Below, piece by piece: positions 42,548 through 54,471 of a stretch of 64,000 nt of DNA. This stretch comes from Clonostachys chloroleuca. Its lineage: Eukaryota; Ascomycota; Sordariomycetes; Hypocreales; Bionectriaceae. A model generated the notes under the pieces. It ran no database searches, was not told the DNA's origin, and saw only the letters and a list, made by a program, of their open reading frames with translations. Within the stretch, counting starts at the first letter, position 1. Each line of letters opens with the position of its first letter. The stretch covers positions 25,730,001-25,794,000 of the forward strand of contig JBANAY010000003.1 in NCBI GenBank assembly GCA_037952775.1. The letters are read 5' to 3'. Made by a program: the position numbers and the translations under genes.

Positions 42548-44656
42548 AAGGAATTGCTGGGTGGTGCCTTAACGGCCCATGAGGCACCAATGTACAAACA
42601 ACGAGGTATTACAGCTGGTGGGCGGTGATTGGGAGTTTGGGTATGAGTCGCTGCTGGCGCGCGACTGTTGGCACAAAGCTATTTGTGCAGGCGAGCGAGC
42701 GCAAGGCAGAAGCCGCGGGGGTATCTTATGGATGTCTGACTCAATGGGAGCCAGCTGGGGAAGGGGGAGGAAATGGGGTGGATGAGGTGATAAGATATGG
42801 CTAGGACTGGTCTGTATCCCGGCCGATGAGATGCAGGAACAGGACGCCAAATCAATGAAGTATCCAAGTGAGGAAGACAGATTCGACGGGACAGAATAGT
42901 CAGATGCGCAAGCAGATAGGGCAGATGCTGTGTGGCCTGCTGACGGCCTCTCAGCCTCTATTGAGAGTCATCGAGCTCACGGGCATGGGAGAGCAGGCAG
43001 AAGACAGTAAACGACCTGGAGAGGGGCACGCGGGTGCCTTGTGGGCACACTGTCAGGGAGCTACACGGAATTCACTCGGGTCTCGTGCTGAGATCCAAGT
43101 ACCAGATTATCAACTGGACGCAGCATGCTCTGGGGTGGTCCAATAGCTCCCAGTCGCCGGTTCCCTAGCTTCTATTAATTGCACTGATTTTGGTCCTTTG
43201 GTGGAAACAGGCCACGCTTCAGCGGGATTTACAAATGCCCAGTTCGTTCAATGCAATTTGTTCGAACGGGCGGTCTGGTGCGGGCCGTGTCCTAGCTGAA
43301 GGCAGATTTCATTGCCAAAACTGGGGCTTGCACCGCCACCGCACCATGAGGCGCAGGCACTGCTTTTTTTTTTTTTTTTTTTGGTTTGTTGGCTTCTCCC
43401 CTCGCTGCCACTTGCTCGCCTCCCTCCTCGCCCTCGCGCTCACAGTCACACACTCACTCACACAATGTGACCCCTCCACCATAGCCAGTCCGTCCCGGGC
43501 CGCTCCTCTCAACTTGTCAAGCGGTCTAGTCACGGCCGCACTGGGAGAGCATCGCGAGACCCCATGGGGGGCTCCTTGGTCTCAAATACTTCTGTATCTT
43601 CACCAAGGGCACATCATGCTCTATCATTCTTCGGTCACACAACCTGTTCTTGTTTCTCACATAATTTGTTGAATGTTCTGTCGCCTCTCGTATCTTCCGA
43701 CGATTAAGCACTTTCCCACGGATGTTGCTCCCGTGACATCACTTCCTTCACAGGTGCGTTTGCTGACCTCATTCTTTCACACATCCACAATAATTGCTTG
43801 AAATAGTGCAATACTAGTAATGTGCACTTCTCCTAGGTAATCATTGCATAGGTGCTCCCATCTCTGTTCACAGTGGTTGCATAAATAGCCTGGCAAGCCT
43901 GGCTTGCCTGGAGCTCATTTGGGACTTTGGTGTTGGCTGAACTGGATTAATAATGGGGCAAGGGAGTCGCGAGCATTATCCGGGCCCATATATCTGTAAG
44001 CAGCCACGGATTAGTACTCACTTTGGGCTGCAAGATAACGTGATACACACCTGGGGGTGTATTCTGGCCACCAATAGGCAATGAGGTTGTTCGAAACTTG
44101 CTGAGAAGGGGGTGGTGCGGCTTCTGCGATTAGGGGCGTGGTCTTACAATTCAAGACATGGATGACTGGACAGGATGCGAGTTGGCAAGGGATTTCACGC
44201 AATGCTGCGCTATGGCTGGTTGAGAGGCTGTCAGTCCCCTACTAGCGTTGGTAGTGGGTCTCACTCGATGGACCAAAGTTCCATTTACGGAGCAGGGGCA
44301 AACGAAGGATGTTCTCATTGGCCACTAGTACGGAGCTAGTATCACCTATCCCTGAAGTCCCCATATATTGAACCAACCAAATTGCAAGTCCGTCATTGCC
44401 TTAGGCAATAGTGCAGGTGTCGTTTTGCCATCGGCAACCCTAGCTGCCCACCGCGGCAGACAGGTATTCTGGCCATCCCCCGTGTTGACTCTCGAGAGTA
44501 TGGTGCTGGCATGTTCCCGTCCCAGAGGCTGCCCAGCAAACATACCATCCTCAATCACACCAACTGCGCGAACCAGAGAGCCCAGTTCACCTCCGTTGAC
44601 CAAATCACCACAATAACTTTCTCACGATGGCCCTTGTCTCTGGCAGTACTATCTAA
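42548..44656. promoter_or_regulatory. Divergent spacer kinase / polyQ protein
   Basis: About 2.1 kb with no gene. A run of 19 T lies at 43364-43382, followed by a CT/CA-rich stretch (CTCACTCACACA near 43450). Presumed promoters on both sides. Confidence 0.45.
43364..43382 (+). repeat. Poly(T) run of 19
   Basis: Uninterrupted T run in the spacer. Poly(dA:dT) tracts exclude nucleosomes; its role here is inferred. Confidence 0.8.
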
Positions 44657-45988
44657 ATGGTCTCTTTTAGGGACCTTGAACACACACGAAGACACCGCTC
44701 GCTGAGCAATCAGCAACAGCAACAGCAACAACAACACGCCTCCCACCCGAACCCGCACCCGTCTCTCCTCGATCCCCCCCGACTCTCGTTCCTCCAGCCT
44801 TCTTCACTTGAGCCGCTGTATGAAATGGACGACCCTGGCTGGTCATGGCCCGCCTGGAAGTTCGGCTTGAAGAGGGCTGATCTATTCTCCTCGCTGCATG
44901 AGCAGTACAACACCTTCACCTTTTCCATCCAAGACCCGCAAGCCTTTCACGCCGACGTGAACGAGATTTCCCACGATGCCGACACGCTGGAAGAGTTCCA
45001 CCGCTTGCTGGCCGAGCGACGGCAGCAACGCCTCCAGGAGCTCCACGACACCCTCGAAGCGCTCGCTCTTGAGATCATCGCCAACCCGAAGTTGATGGAT
45101 TCGAACCACTGGGAATACGCTATGCAGCTCTTTCGTACCAAGTCTTTTGATTCTCTGGTCCGGTATTTTGCTAGCTACCTCCCTGATACCCATGCCGACT
45201 CTGCAGACTCGCAGAGCGAACCCCCATCCCCCGTCTTTTCTGACGCCATCAGCGTCCACACGACAAGCACCAAGGCCGGCAGCGTCGACGGTGTCTCTGT
45301 CACCCAATTCGAAGACTCCACCACTTCCAAACACAGCTTTTCTGATGGTAGCCTCGATGCACCATTGTCCCCTCCTGCATCCGAGGCTGGCGAGACTGTC
45401 GCCTCCTCCATCGAGATAGTTTCACGAGATTTCCTCCCATCCGATCCCCCATCACCCTCCATGTCCTTCTCTGGGTCAGAATCTGGTGCATTCTGCCCTG
45501 GCTTCAGCCGCTCGCTTATTCACGACGACGATACCTCATCGCAATCCGACTGCGACACGGCCGTCACGTCTGTGTCTGATAGCGCGGAGAGCCGGGCTTC
45601 ATTTGATTCTGTAAATGATAAGAATCCCCACTTTCCCCAGTATGAGGACTATGATGATGAGGGTGATGATGATGATGATCTTCTTACCGCTCAATTTCCT
45701 GAAGATTCGTTCGATACCTATGGCGGCTTCGACGACGACATGAGCGAAACACACGATGAAGACACAGCAACCCCTCGCCCTGAAACAGCTGCAGCACTCC
45801 CATCGGACTACAAGTCCGTGCTCTCACGAAGAATCACCTCGACCCGCCGTCGATCGCCGTCACCCCGATCGCACATAACGCCAGGTAGCCCTACCTGGGA
45901 CATCCGCAGAAGCCCTGATGAGGTACACAGCAGGATCCAGAAACCCACTGCCGATCCCGTACGGAAGAGACCGAAGGGAAGGATATGA
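44657..45988 (+). CDS. Acidic Ser-rich protein with polyQ tract, unknown function
   Basis: Single exon, 443 residues. I do not recognise a characterised family. The N-terminus has an uninterrupted run of eight Gln encoded by CAG/CAA codons (about 44711-44734), then a Pro/Leu-rich link. The best ordered segment is at about residues 55-175: DDPGWSWPAWKFGLKRADLF, TLEEFHRLLAERRQQRLQEL and DSLVRYFASYLP, largely helical. The rest is Ser/Asp-rich and very acidic (DDEGDDDDDLL near residue 335), ending with a basic RRRSPSPRS and KRPKGRI tail. An internal ATG at 44824 (MDDPGWSWPAW) is an alternative start that would omit the polyQ. No signal peptide or membrane segment. Confidence 0.75.
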   Translation: MVSFRDLEHTRRHRSLSNQQQQQQQQHASHPNPHPSLLDPPRLSFLQPSSLEPLYEMDDPGWSWPAWKFGLKRADLFSSLHEQYNTFTFSIQDPQAFHADVNEISHDADTLEEFHRLLAERRQQRLQELHDTLEALALEIIANPKLMDSNHWEYAMQLFRTKSFDSLVRYFASYLPDTHADSADSQSEPPSPVFSDAISVHTTSTKAGSVDGVSVTQFEDSTTSKHSFSDGSLDAPLSPPASEAGETVASSIEIVSRDFLPSDPPSPSMSFSGSESGAFCPGFSRSLIHDDDTSSQSDCDTAVTSVSDSAESRASFDSVNDKNPHFPQYEDYDDEGDDDDDLLTAQFPEDSFDTYGGFDDDMSETHDEDTATPRPETAAALPSDYKSVLSRRITSTRRRSPSPRSHITPGSPTWDIRRSPDEVHSRIQKPTADPVRKRPKGRI

Positions 45989-46695
45989 TGAAGTACGGAG
46001 CTGTATATATGTGAACCTATTGTACTTACTACTACTTACATACCCTATGACTAATGACTCTTTTGGCATGATTCTTTGCTCTGCGCTGCTCAACTTTGAT
46101 GGGCGTGATAGTGTCACATTCCGCGAGGCGTGGTGTTGAATATGTCACCCCCTCAAATGGCCATCGGTAATAACAGATGGAGAGCCAACTGTCTATATAA
46201 TAAGTTTATTTCAAGTAAGTTCGTTTGATAAATATGCCGTCGCCTGCTAACACGAGGCTGTGTCTGATATTTCTGATGAGTTACTGGTCAGGTGAGTGGC
46301 TGGCCTTGTGTCGTCGTGACCAGGCATCGCCGATACCCCTAATCACGGGGAACTTTTCCTGCCGTCTATGATGCAATCGATAATTATAACATCTCCATGT
46401 TTGTCTTACAGAACACGAAACGCAGAAGCTCATTTGGATGTTTCTCGAATTATTTTGGTAAGCACATTCCTCGGGGCGATTGGTAAATTAACTGTGGCCC
46501 AGTATTCCTTTCTTCTGATTCAATCAGCTGTCCGACCGCACAGACAGCGAGAACAGGTGCGTTGAGTTAGTGGTGAATGCTTCATGACCCGTTTTCCTCG
46601 TGTTGATTCTGCTCGTTTGTTCTTGATCATGCGAAGTACGTTTTCTTTTTCCTACCTTGTGCGTGCTTCTATGACGGTTTTCATTTACCGCGTGC
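45989..46695. other. Convergent 3' spacer
   Basis: AT-rich, with no supported coding or RNA feature between the polyQ protein gene and the S9 peptidase gene. Confidence 0.5.
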
Positions 46696-48786
46696 TCACA
46701 GCAGGGTCTTCCTCCACCACTTTTCCTCTTCGTCCAGCCAAATCCTCGCACTCGGGGGCTTGGCCAGAGAGTGGCCATCGTCAGGTACTCTCACCAACCT
46801 CACCTCTTTCCCTTGCTCCTTGAGAGCCTTCTCAATATCAGTTGCCTGGTTCATGGGGACGACAGTATCTTGTTCAGCGTGGAGGATCAACAGCGGAGTC
46901 TCAATCTTCGAGGTATGATATATCGCACTCCTCTTCCTGTACACCGCAAGCTTCTCCTCATCGGTTGCGCCAACTTTCTCGATGACGAGCGCCTCCGTGT
47001 AGTCGATCTCGAGCTTGTGCGTCCTGTTGTAGAAGGACTCCAGGTCGCAGATACCGGACACGTCGACAGCCCCTGCCCACAGTTTTGGGTGCCTCGTCAC
47101 GCACATGAGCGTGTTGTATCCTCCCGCGCTGATCCCCGTGCAGCCGACGGAGCCCTCGCGGACGCGCCCGACGGAGACGAGATGCTCAGCCACCTCGGCG
47201 GCGTCGTCGGTGTCGAGGATGCCCCATGTGCCCCAGAGGGCATCGCGGTATGCGCGGCCGTAGCCGATGGAGCCGTGGTAGTTAAGGCATACGACGGCGT
47301 AGCCGCGAGATGTGAAGTACTGGCATCGTAGCTGGAGGCCTGGACCGAAGTGCCCGGTTGGTCCGCCGTGCGTCTTGATGATGAGGGGCGGGAGGGTGCC
47401 CTCGGGGGCGGCGTGGTCTGGGTTCTGAGGCATCCAGAGAAATCCGTAGATGGTGCGCGAAGGGGAGCCCTTGGAGGGGACGCGGAGCTCTTCAGGTTTG
47501 GCGATCCATGCGTCGGGCAATTCGTGATCTGTAGACTTGCGCACCACCCTGTCGGTAGTGGGGTTCTGGGTGTTGAATATCTTTAGATAGGTGTCTTTGA
47601 CGCTGCCGCTGAATATGCCAATGAAACTGTCCTCGCCAAGCCCGGTGAGGGAGTCAAGCATGATCTGGTTTACCTCCCCCTCACCGGCGAGGAAGCGAAA
47701 TTTGCCAGTGGATGTGTCCTCGATGAGGACCAAGCGGCTGACTCCATTGATGGTTGCGGCAGCAACAACAGTACTTGCTGATAGAGGAGCGTATGTGCGA
47801 CTGTAACGTAAGTGATTAGTATTCGAGTTGAGTGTATCAGAGGGAGTACTTGGAAAACTCACGAGCCTGGCATCCAAACCAACTCGGCGAACTCGGCGTT
47901 GGATAGTTCGGGGTGTGTGATTTGCTGAGCCTCTTTGTCCCCTGGTTGGAGCTTGAATAGCTGGCGGTAGTTGGTCTTTTCCATGCCGAAGTAGAGAGCG
48001 TCATCAGGCCCCCAACGAGGCTCGGCGACGCCAGCCAAGAGACCACCCGCCACAAGCTGGACGTTGGAGACGGAGCTGTCTTTGAGTAACCCCCAGTACA
48101 GCTTCGCCGAGCACCATGGCACATCTGGCCGGTTCCATTCTAGCCAGGCAATCTTGGAGCCATCGTGGTTGAGCTCGGGTGGATAGTAGAAGTCAGCACC
48201 TTCTACAATCCTGGCTACGGCCCCTGTATCCGAGTTGATGGCCACGAGGCGATTTCGAACCTGGGCTGGTTCGTCGATGGTATGATCCTCTTCGATCGCG
48301 GCCACCCAAGGCGTCGTGGAGTTGGCACTGAAGTTGGAGTATCGCAGCGCTGGATTATTGATCACCTCAGTTACGGTACCGGTGTCTGGATCCAGAATCT
48401 GGACTGAATTGTCGCTGTTGGAGAAGATGACGCGCCCACTCGGAAGTGCATCGAATGCCGATCCTCCGTACTCGTAGACCTTGTTAGAGGCCGAGAACTG
48501 AGCTGGCAGTCGATCTTTGACATCGTCTGGCAGGACTTCACTGATCGTCATAGTACCATCTTCTCGACTCTCCGCGAAGAAGACCCTGCCGGTTGGTCGC
48601 TGCCATCAGTGTTAACATAAGGGACACGATAGTTGGGCCAAGAAAACGAAGATGCGAGCTTCGGGAGGCGCAGATAGTGCTTACCGAGATGCGGGGAGAG
48701 GTGAACTTCCTGGCTTTGGCTATGACCAGATCTTGGGTGATGGGAGACTCCCAATCACCATATCGAGTTATCTTGCGGCGTGCCAT
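46696..48786 (-). CDS. S9-family serine peptidase (acylaminoacyl-peptidase-like)
   Basis: Predicted cytosolic prolyl-oligopeptidase-fold enzyme that removes short or acylated N-terminal peptides. Three exons (48786-48685, 48599-47863, 47800-46696) encode 647 residues. Introns of 85 and 62 nt have GT...AG ends; the first acceptor was placed after GATGGCAG because the next AG breaks the frame. The N-terminal two fifths form a beta-propeller-like region (YGGSAFDALPSGRVIFSNSD; YYPPELNHDGSKIAWLEWN). The alpha/beta hydrolase domain has THGGPTGHFGP, LNYHGSIGYGRAYR, nucleophile Ser504 in GCTGISAGGYN, Asp591 in HAEQDTVVP and His623 in DDGHSL. No signal peptide is seen. A second ATG four codons upstream (48798) is possible. 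Exact specificity within S9 is not determined. Confidence 0.92.
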
Positions 48787-49251
48787 TGTGTCCTGCATTC
48801 AGTGAAAGTGATGAAGGTTTGTATGCTGGGGAGAATTGAATGATGATTTTCACTTTGGGCTCAGGCAACGATGCCTTTGAACTTGAACCGACGTATGACC
48901 ATCGCCCCTCCTCCGAGTGCAAGGGTCGCATTTACTGGCCTCAATCACCCCGCATCTTACGCGAGATGTTCAGGCGGGTATAACGCAGATGATTGTGTCT
49001 AGACTGACGCCAACGTACAATCCTGAGTAGTATGACTGACTACCTGATCCATCCCGCGAAATATAAGGTTCATCACTTAGTTGTATGATCAAGAGATAAA
49101 GTACCTAATTCTTTCACTTGTAACTAACAAAATTCATAGCCTCGTGTCTCACATAAAGCTTGATTCTTTCTCACAGCCCATTTACCACCATTTGTTCCAC
49201 ACAGAGGAACTTGCCACTCTTTAATCATGGAGAGAAGTACACCCAAGTATC
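48787..49251. promoter_or_regulatory. Upstream region of the S9 peptidase gene
   Basis: 465 bp between two minus-strand genes. No coding feature; presumed S9 promoter and SulP 3' end. Confidence 0.5.
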
Positions 49252-51515
49252 CTAAACCTCCTCTATCCTCTTCTCAGAGGCCATCACATTCTCCTTATCA
49301 TCCCTGTTGTCATCGCTGTCATATCCATGGAATAGCGCATCCTGCAGCGACGAGTAGATCACGTCGCACTCCTCAGACCGCGGCTCGCCGACATAGGCAA
49401 ACTGCCACTCCGAGCGCCGAAATCGCTCCTTGACGGGGTCCGTCATCCCGATGAACCGGAACTGCAGGTCCCTCCCGATGTAGCGCCTCAGCTCCATCTT
49501 GAGCTCAATCAGCGACAGCGTGCCCGTGATGTCCATGAAGGTCACCATGCCGAAGTCGAGCACGACGTGCTGGAGCTGCGCCACGTCCGACCGGATGGGC
49601 GCGATGCCCAGGCGCTTGCGTATGCGCGGGATGCGCTTCAAGTCCGACACGTTCCAGCTGCGGTCGGGAGACTTGAGGTCGATCTCGTTGGAGGCAGGCT
49701 CGTAGCGCACCTTGACGGCCTGGACGATCTCGCTCTTGAGGCGCTCGGCGTTGGGGAAGAGGAGGTCGTCGGTGAAGCGGACGTAGAAGGCGTTGGCGGG
49801 GACGTCGATGGCGTCCGCGGCCGGGCTGGGCTTGGGGATGTCCCACTGGAGGGTCTCTGTCTCGGTGTGGGAGAGCTTGATAAGACGTGGGAAGGCGAGG
49901 CGGAGGAGTGTCACCACGATGTTGAAGCCTACTGCGGTGGCCAGTCCGATTTCAGTTGAGGTGAAGAGAGTGACCCAGAAGCCTAGCATGGAGGCTGTAA
50001 AGTCGACAAAGGACATGCGGTAGTAGCGGTAGAAGAGGCGAGGGGGCGAGATGAGATTGACGACAGCCATGATCTAGATAACGCGTTAGAGGGGAAGTGA
50101 CCAGGCAGAGAGAAGTAAGGCGGGGACGTACAATGATTGCAGAGAGTGTGGCCTTGGGGATCCAGTATAAGGCTGGAGCCAGCTTGTACAATGTGAGAAT
50201 GATCCAGCCAGCGGTGAACAGAAAGTTGACAGGTGTTCGAACACCACACTCCGAGTTTACTGCTGTACGGGACATGGCAGCACCGGCTGTAAGTTGTTAG
50301 TTAGCCACATATATTCTTCGGTTGTTCTTGGGCTGTGCGGATAGACACTTACTGGTCATGGCACCAAAGAAACTGTTGATCAGGTTCGAAACACCCAAGA
50401 AGACCAACTCCTGACTCTTATCGATGTTATAACTGTTTCGAAGCCCGAATGCCTTTCCAACACCGAGATGCTCGACCGCCATGGCAATGAGAGGAGCAAA
50501 GGATCGGGCAATGACCTTGTTCAAGAGAGTGCCCTCTGGAACTCGAGGTGTCCAGAGTCCGTTCGTCTTGACCTTAGTGACCTCCCACTTATAATCATCG
50601 GCTTCGAGGTTGTGGTTGACCAGGTATGAGATGAGGGTGTAGAGAATGAGGACCACGACGGCACGGCTCGTTGAGAGGATCTTGAGGTATTTGTTCTTCT
50701 TGCCCCATCGCTTTCCGACCTGTTCGAGGACGACAAGGAGGAAGATGCTCGTGAAGCCTATAGCGAGGGTCAACGGTTGGATTTGGTTGAGATGCCCCAG
50801 GATGCCGCGGATGATCTCCGCGGTGCCCGAGGGGACGTCCATGCCAATCAAGCTATCGATTTGACCCATGAGAATCACAAGGGCAACAGCGGAGATCCAT
50901 CCCGTTAGGACAGGGGCGGAGACGAAGTCGAGGAGGAAACCAAGTTTGAGGAGACCTATGGCAAGTGTGAAGACACCGACCATGAAGCAAACAGCAGACG
51001 AGATAGCAGCAGCACCATAGCCTTCGGAAGAAAGATCGGCAACAACCTCTGCGGTAAGGAGACCTAGGATAGAGGTTGGACCAGTGGAGAGTTCTAGTTG
51101 AGTTAAGGTGAGATTGTAATCGAGGAGTCAGGGGCTTCCTGAGATAAGGGGGAAATTTACCTTTCGAAGTTCCGAGGAAGAAATACAAAGCAGATGGGAT
51201 CCAACAAGAGTACAGACCGTGCTCTACAGGAATGGTGGCAATTTTGGCATAGGCAAGGCCCTGGGGGATGAACATGACTCCCACAGTAATGCCTCCAATA
51301 ACATCCTGAACTAGCCATTTATAGTGGTAGTGAGGAAGCCATTGTGCAACGGGCAACTTCTCAACGAGATAGTCAACAGTTGCGGAAGGGAGGCGCCTCG
51401 AAACGGGTTCAACCCATCCCTTGACTCTGTTGATGTTTGGATCAGTCTCGTACTGCTGGGCCAGGGTCTGCTTGGTCTTAGACGCCCAGGACTTGGTTTT
51501 GTCCGCAGCACCCAT
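49252..51515 (-). CDS. SulP-family anion (sulfate) permease with STAS domain
   Basis: Plasma or organelle membrane anion transporter, probably for sulfate. Four exons (51515-51161, 51093-50353, 50286-50132, 50073-49252) with introns of 67, 66 and 58 nt encode 690 residues. The sulfate transporter signature region is seen as VGVMFIPQGLAYAKIATIPV, HGLYSCWIPSALYFFLGTSK and ELSTGPTSILGLLTAE. Many hydrophobic helices follow (FTLAIGLLKLGFLLDFVSAP; LTGWISAVALVILMGQIDSL; SVNLI-type loops; VNFLFTAGWIILTLYKLAP). The C-terminal STAS domain includes VVLDFGMVTFMDITGTLSLI. The protein is shorter than the classical fungal sulfate permeases I know (about 800 residues), mainly in the tail. The ATG at 51515 starts MGAADKTKSW; the open frame further upstream has no ATG. 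Substrate choice (sulfate or another anion) is not proven by sequence. Confidence 0.92.
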
Positions 51516-54471
51516 CTTGGGTTTTGGTGAGAAAGTAAAAAGACCCAAGTAATAGGGAGGAGATAGTTGTTCAGTATAATTGCAACTGAAAGAATGTGAG
51601 GCAAGCAGACCAATCTCTGGAATTTGGAGAGAGACAGCGTCTCAGGAGTTCAGAGTTTCGATACACTCTTGTCTTTTTAATACTCTCGATTCTGTCTTGC
51701 CCAAACGATTCCCTCTCACACAATTACCGTTGCATACCTGCAAGTAACACACACCTTTAGGAAAGGCCAACCGCGCATCACTACCACAGCATCACCATCC
51801 AATTCTGTACGATACCCCCCCCCCATCATCACCGTCGTCGACTTGCCACACCATTTCGAAAGTTGGAGGGAGGTGTCTTTCCCCTCTCAGAGGGAGTCTG
51901 ACAGGATGTGAAGCAAGGACGATGTTCCGGTGTCATTGGAGGAGAGACTGCATCTGTTTGGGCAACGTGATCGGTGAGGGGGTAGTCCAATGTAACATAC
52001 ACAACCACCTTGTTCACCGCAAGCTATCCCCCTCTTTTAGTCCGGCCTTACCATGCAGTAAACAAATCCCCAAGTCATGCCAAGTTGTTACATCGAGTCA
52101 CAGGATCTTCACTCGAGGGGTGCTTTTTGAGCCGGCATACAAGGAAGACCCTGAAGTGACATAGCTTCTAGTCTTGAACTGAGCTGAGTCTCATACGCGG
52201 TCGTCCTTTACAGGTGGAATTGTAGAAACAGTAGGTGCTCCGTGCCAAGCCCACCCCTGGGTGCCGGTCTTCCGAGCCACCTCGAATCCAGATACAAGGC
52301 AGAGCCAGGATTGGAAGAGCCAGATAGCCGCTTGCTAGATCTAGCCCCGCACGGATGGGAAAGAGAAAGATACGTATCCGCTGCCGTAATGCCGAGAGTC
52401 CACCCCCCGGATTTGCCAAGTAGTGCCCGGTGTGGAGCGTATATGGACAAACAGGGGGATGGGGGCGTGATGACCACATCCCAGGAAACAGGGCTTCTTG
52501 CTGAGATGACTGAAACCCCTCTTGCATACTGCCTACATGTAAGACTCTCGAAAGGAGTTGTGAGATTACGCGGGTTTCTATTTCCGGTAACAAGTGGCCG
52601 GCGTGGCCAATAGACTGACACTCGGCTCGGTGTCAACGGCCATTCAGCCAAATACCCCCAAAACGCCAAGGGAGCCGAGTCATATACGCGCGTCCGTCTG
52701 TATATGCTTCTTTTTTACGTTGAATTTAAACTTACGGGTCTGGTTATATTCAGTTCGAATAAGAGGAACATATGTGTCGGCACTTGAGTGTTCGAAAATA
52801 CGCGTAACTCCGGCACATAAGTTCAATCTCCCATCTAGGTAGGTCACTATGTGTGTTGTGGAAACAGAAATGGAAACCGGAAGCCTCCCCGTTTTCAAAA
52901 GAGACAGCTCTATCGGTTTCCCGAATTCGGATTATTTGATGTGGGTTCGTGGAAGACATCTTGATCTCTCTGACTGCAGGTGAAGAGTATCAGCGTGAGG
53001 GCGGCCTCCAACGATGAGCCTCCAAGTACGTTTGTTGAACAAGGCAAATACTTGGGTTACATCGCTCTTTGGAAGAATGCTAAACGATCCTTCAAAAATC
53101 TCGTATACTTATTGGCTGTTTGAATTCGGTGAACATGGGTCGCGAGGGGAGGAGAGATTCAGGGGTGGTTCGTGATCCCCCCCCCCCCCCCCCATCAAGA
53201 GCCGGCAACCACTAGGTTCGGCGGCACAACCATATTGAAACCTTATGGATTATTAGGCAGATAGAGTTATTGGTTCCGCTGTAAATTTGGAGAAGTTTCG
53301 GCAAGTTGAGAGGCCGAACTTTGCGAGCTTGCACCGTGATAACTCCTATCCCTGAGACATCCAGCCCGGCTGAAGGCGATCCGATCGTTCACGCGACGTC
53401 ACGAGTGCATCGTGATGGCACCAAACAAGCTAAGCAGGCGGGGAAGTCAATAGATCAGATTGTTCAACGCTATATACGAAACAATCGCGCCTTTCTCGTG
53501 AGTTCTAGATTCATGCTTGCTCTACCTCGGCAGATTTCCCCCAAGTTGGAGAATACAAGAGGAGAGATGAGGAGAAGCGGAAACAGGTCACATTGCCACG
53601 CAACTGCCCCCTCCTTCACTCTTCTGCTAATGCTGACGTGGGGGGGCGCAGAAGTAGGGGAAATGAGGGGCAGGGAGCCCAAAACTGAACGCATAGAAAG
53701 TTCTTACATGGGAAGTGGAAGTTGACTTGCCGACGTGTCATTCAAGTCGATCACACCCCTGATGTTTCACTGCTGTAAAGTCGTAGCACCTGAATGCATT
53801 CTGCATTGTGGATGATGGTTACGGTAACAGCAATGGAATTAATGGAGCGTAGATAAACAGCATTGATGTGATTTGGCTTACCCTCAACTCTGATGAACAT
53901 ATTTAGAAACAATGGTGGTGTAAGTCCGTTCAATATCACAGTTGCAGTCTCTGACTTACACGCCTGCATCAGTACCCACTGCCCTGATGAAACGGTGTGA
54001 ATTTACTTGGCCGATTCTTCCGTAGGTATACTGAAAAGAGGCGATCGCTGCCAGTTTTTACTCGATCCAGCACTCGACTTCTTGATTGCCGGATGTAATG
54101 CTCTTCATTGGACATGCAGCTAGGCGTCGTCACTTTGCATTAAGAAAGTCCCTGAATCCTCACGTTTACAAGTAGCACTGAGGAATACCACCCTCTGCAA
54201 TGTTACGAAGGCTTTTGTGATATGAAAAATTGATAGGCACTTTATGCCTCATGTTTGTAATGCCTATGACTATGAATAGATTTTGTGGTATCATACAGAT
54301 GAACAAACTGTGCCCAAAAAACATGTAGGTGAATGATAGGTGATCGCGCAACCAATAAATATCCCAAAACGTAAACTTAAGGCCTCGTGATCTCATTCTT
54401 GGTGGGCCAGAAACAAACGGACCGAGCTAGTACATTGATTGCACGGTGAATGCAAGTCCCAAACAGTCAAC
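51516..54471. promoter_or_regulatory. Long upstream region of the SulP gene
   Basis: About 3 kb between two minus-strand genes with no supported gene. Contains C runs of 10 (51815-51824) and 17 (53177-53193) and a CTAGGTAGGT word near 52834-52843. No clear sulfur-regulator site was recognised. Confidence 0.45.
53177..53193 (+). repeat. Poly(C) run of 17
   Basis: Uninterrupted C run in the SulP upstream region. Length may be imprecise in the assembly. Confidence 0.7.
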
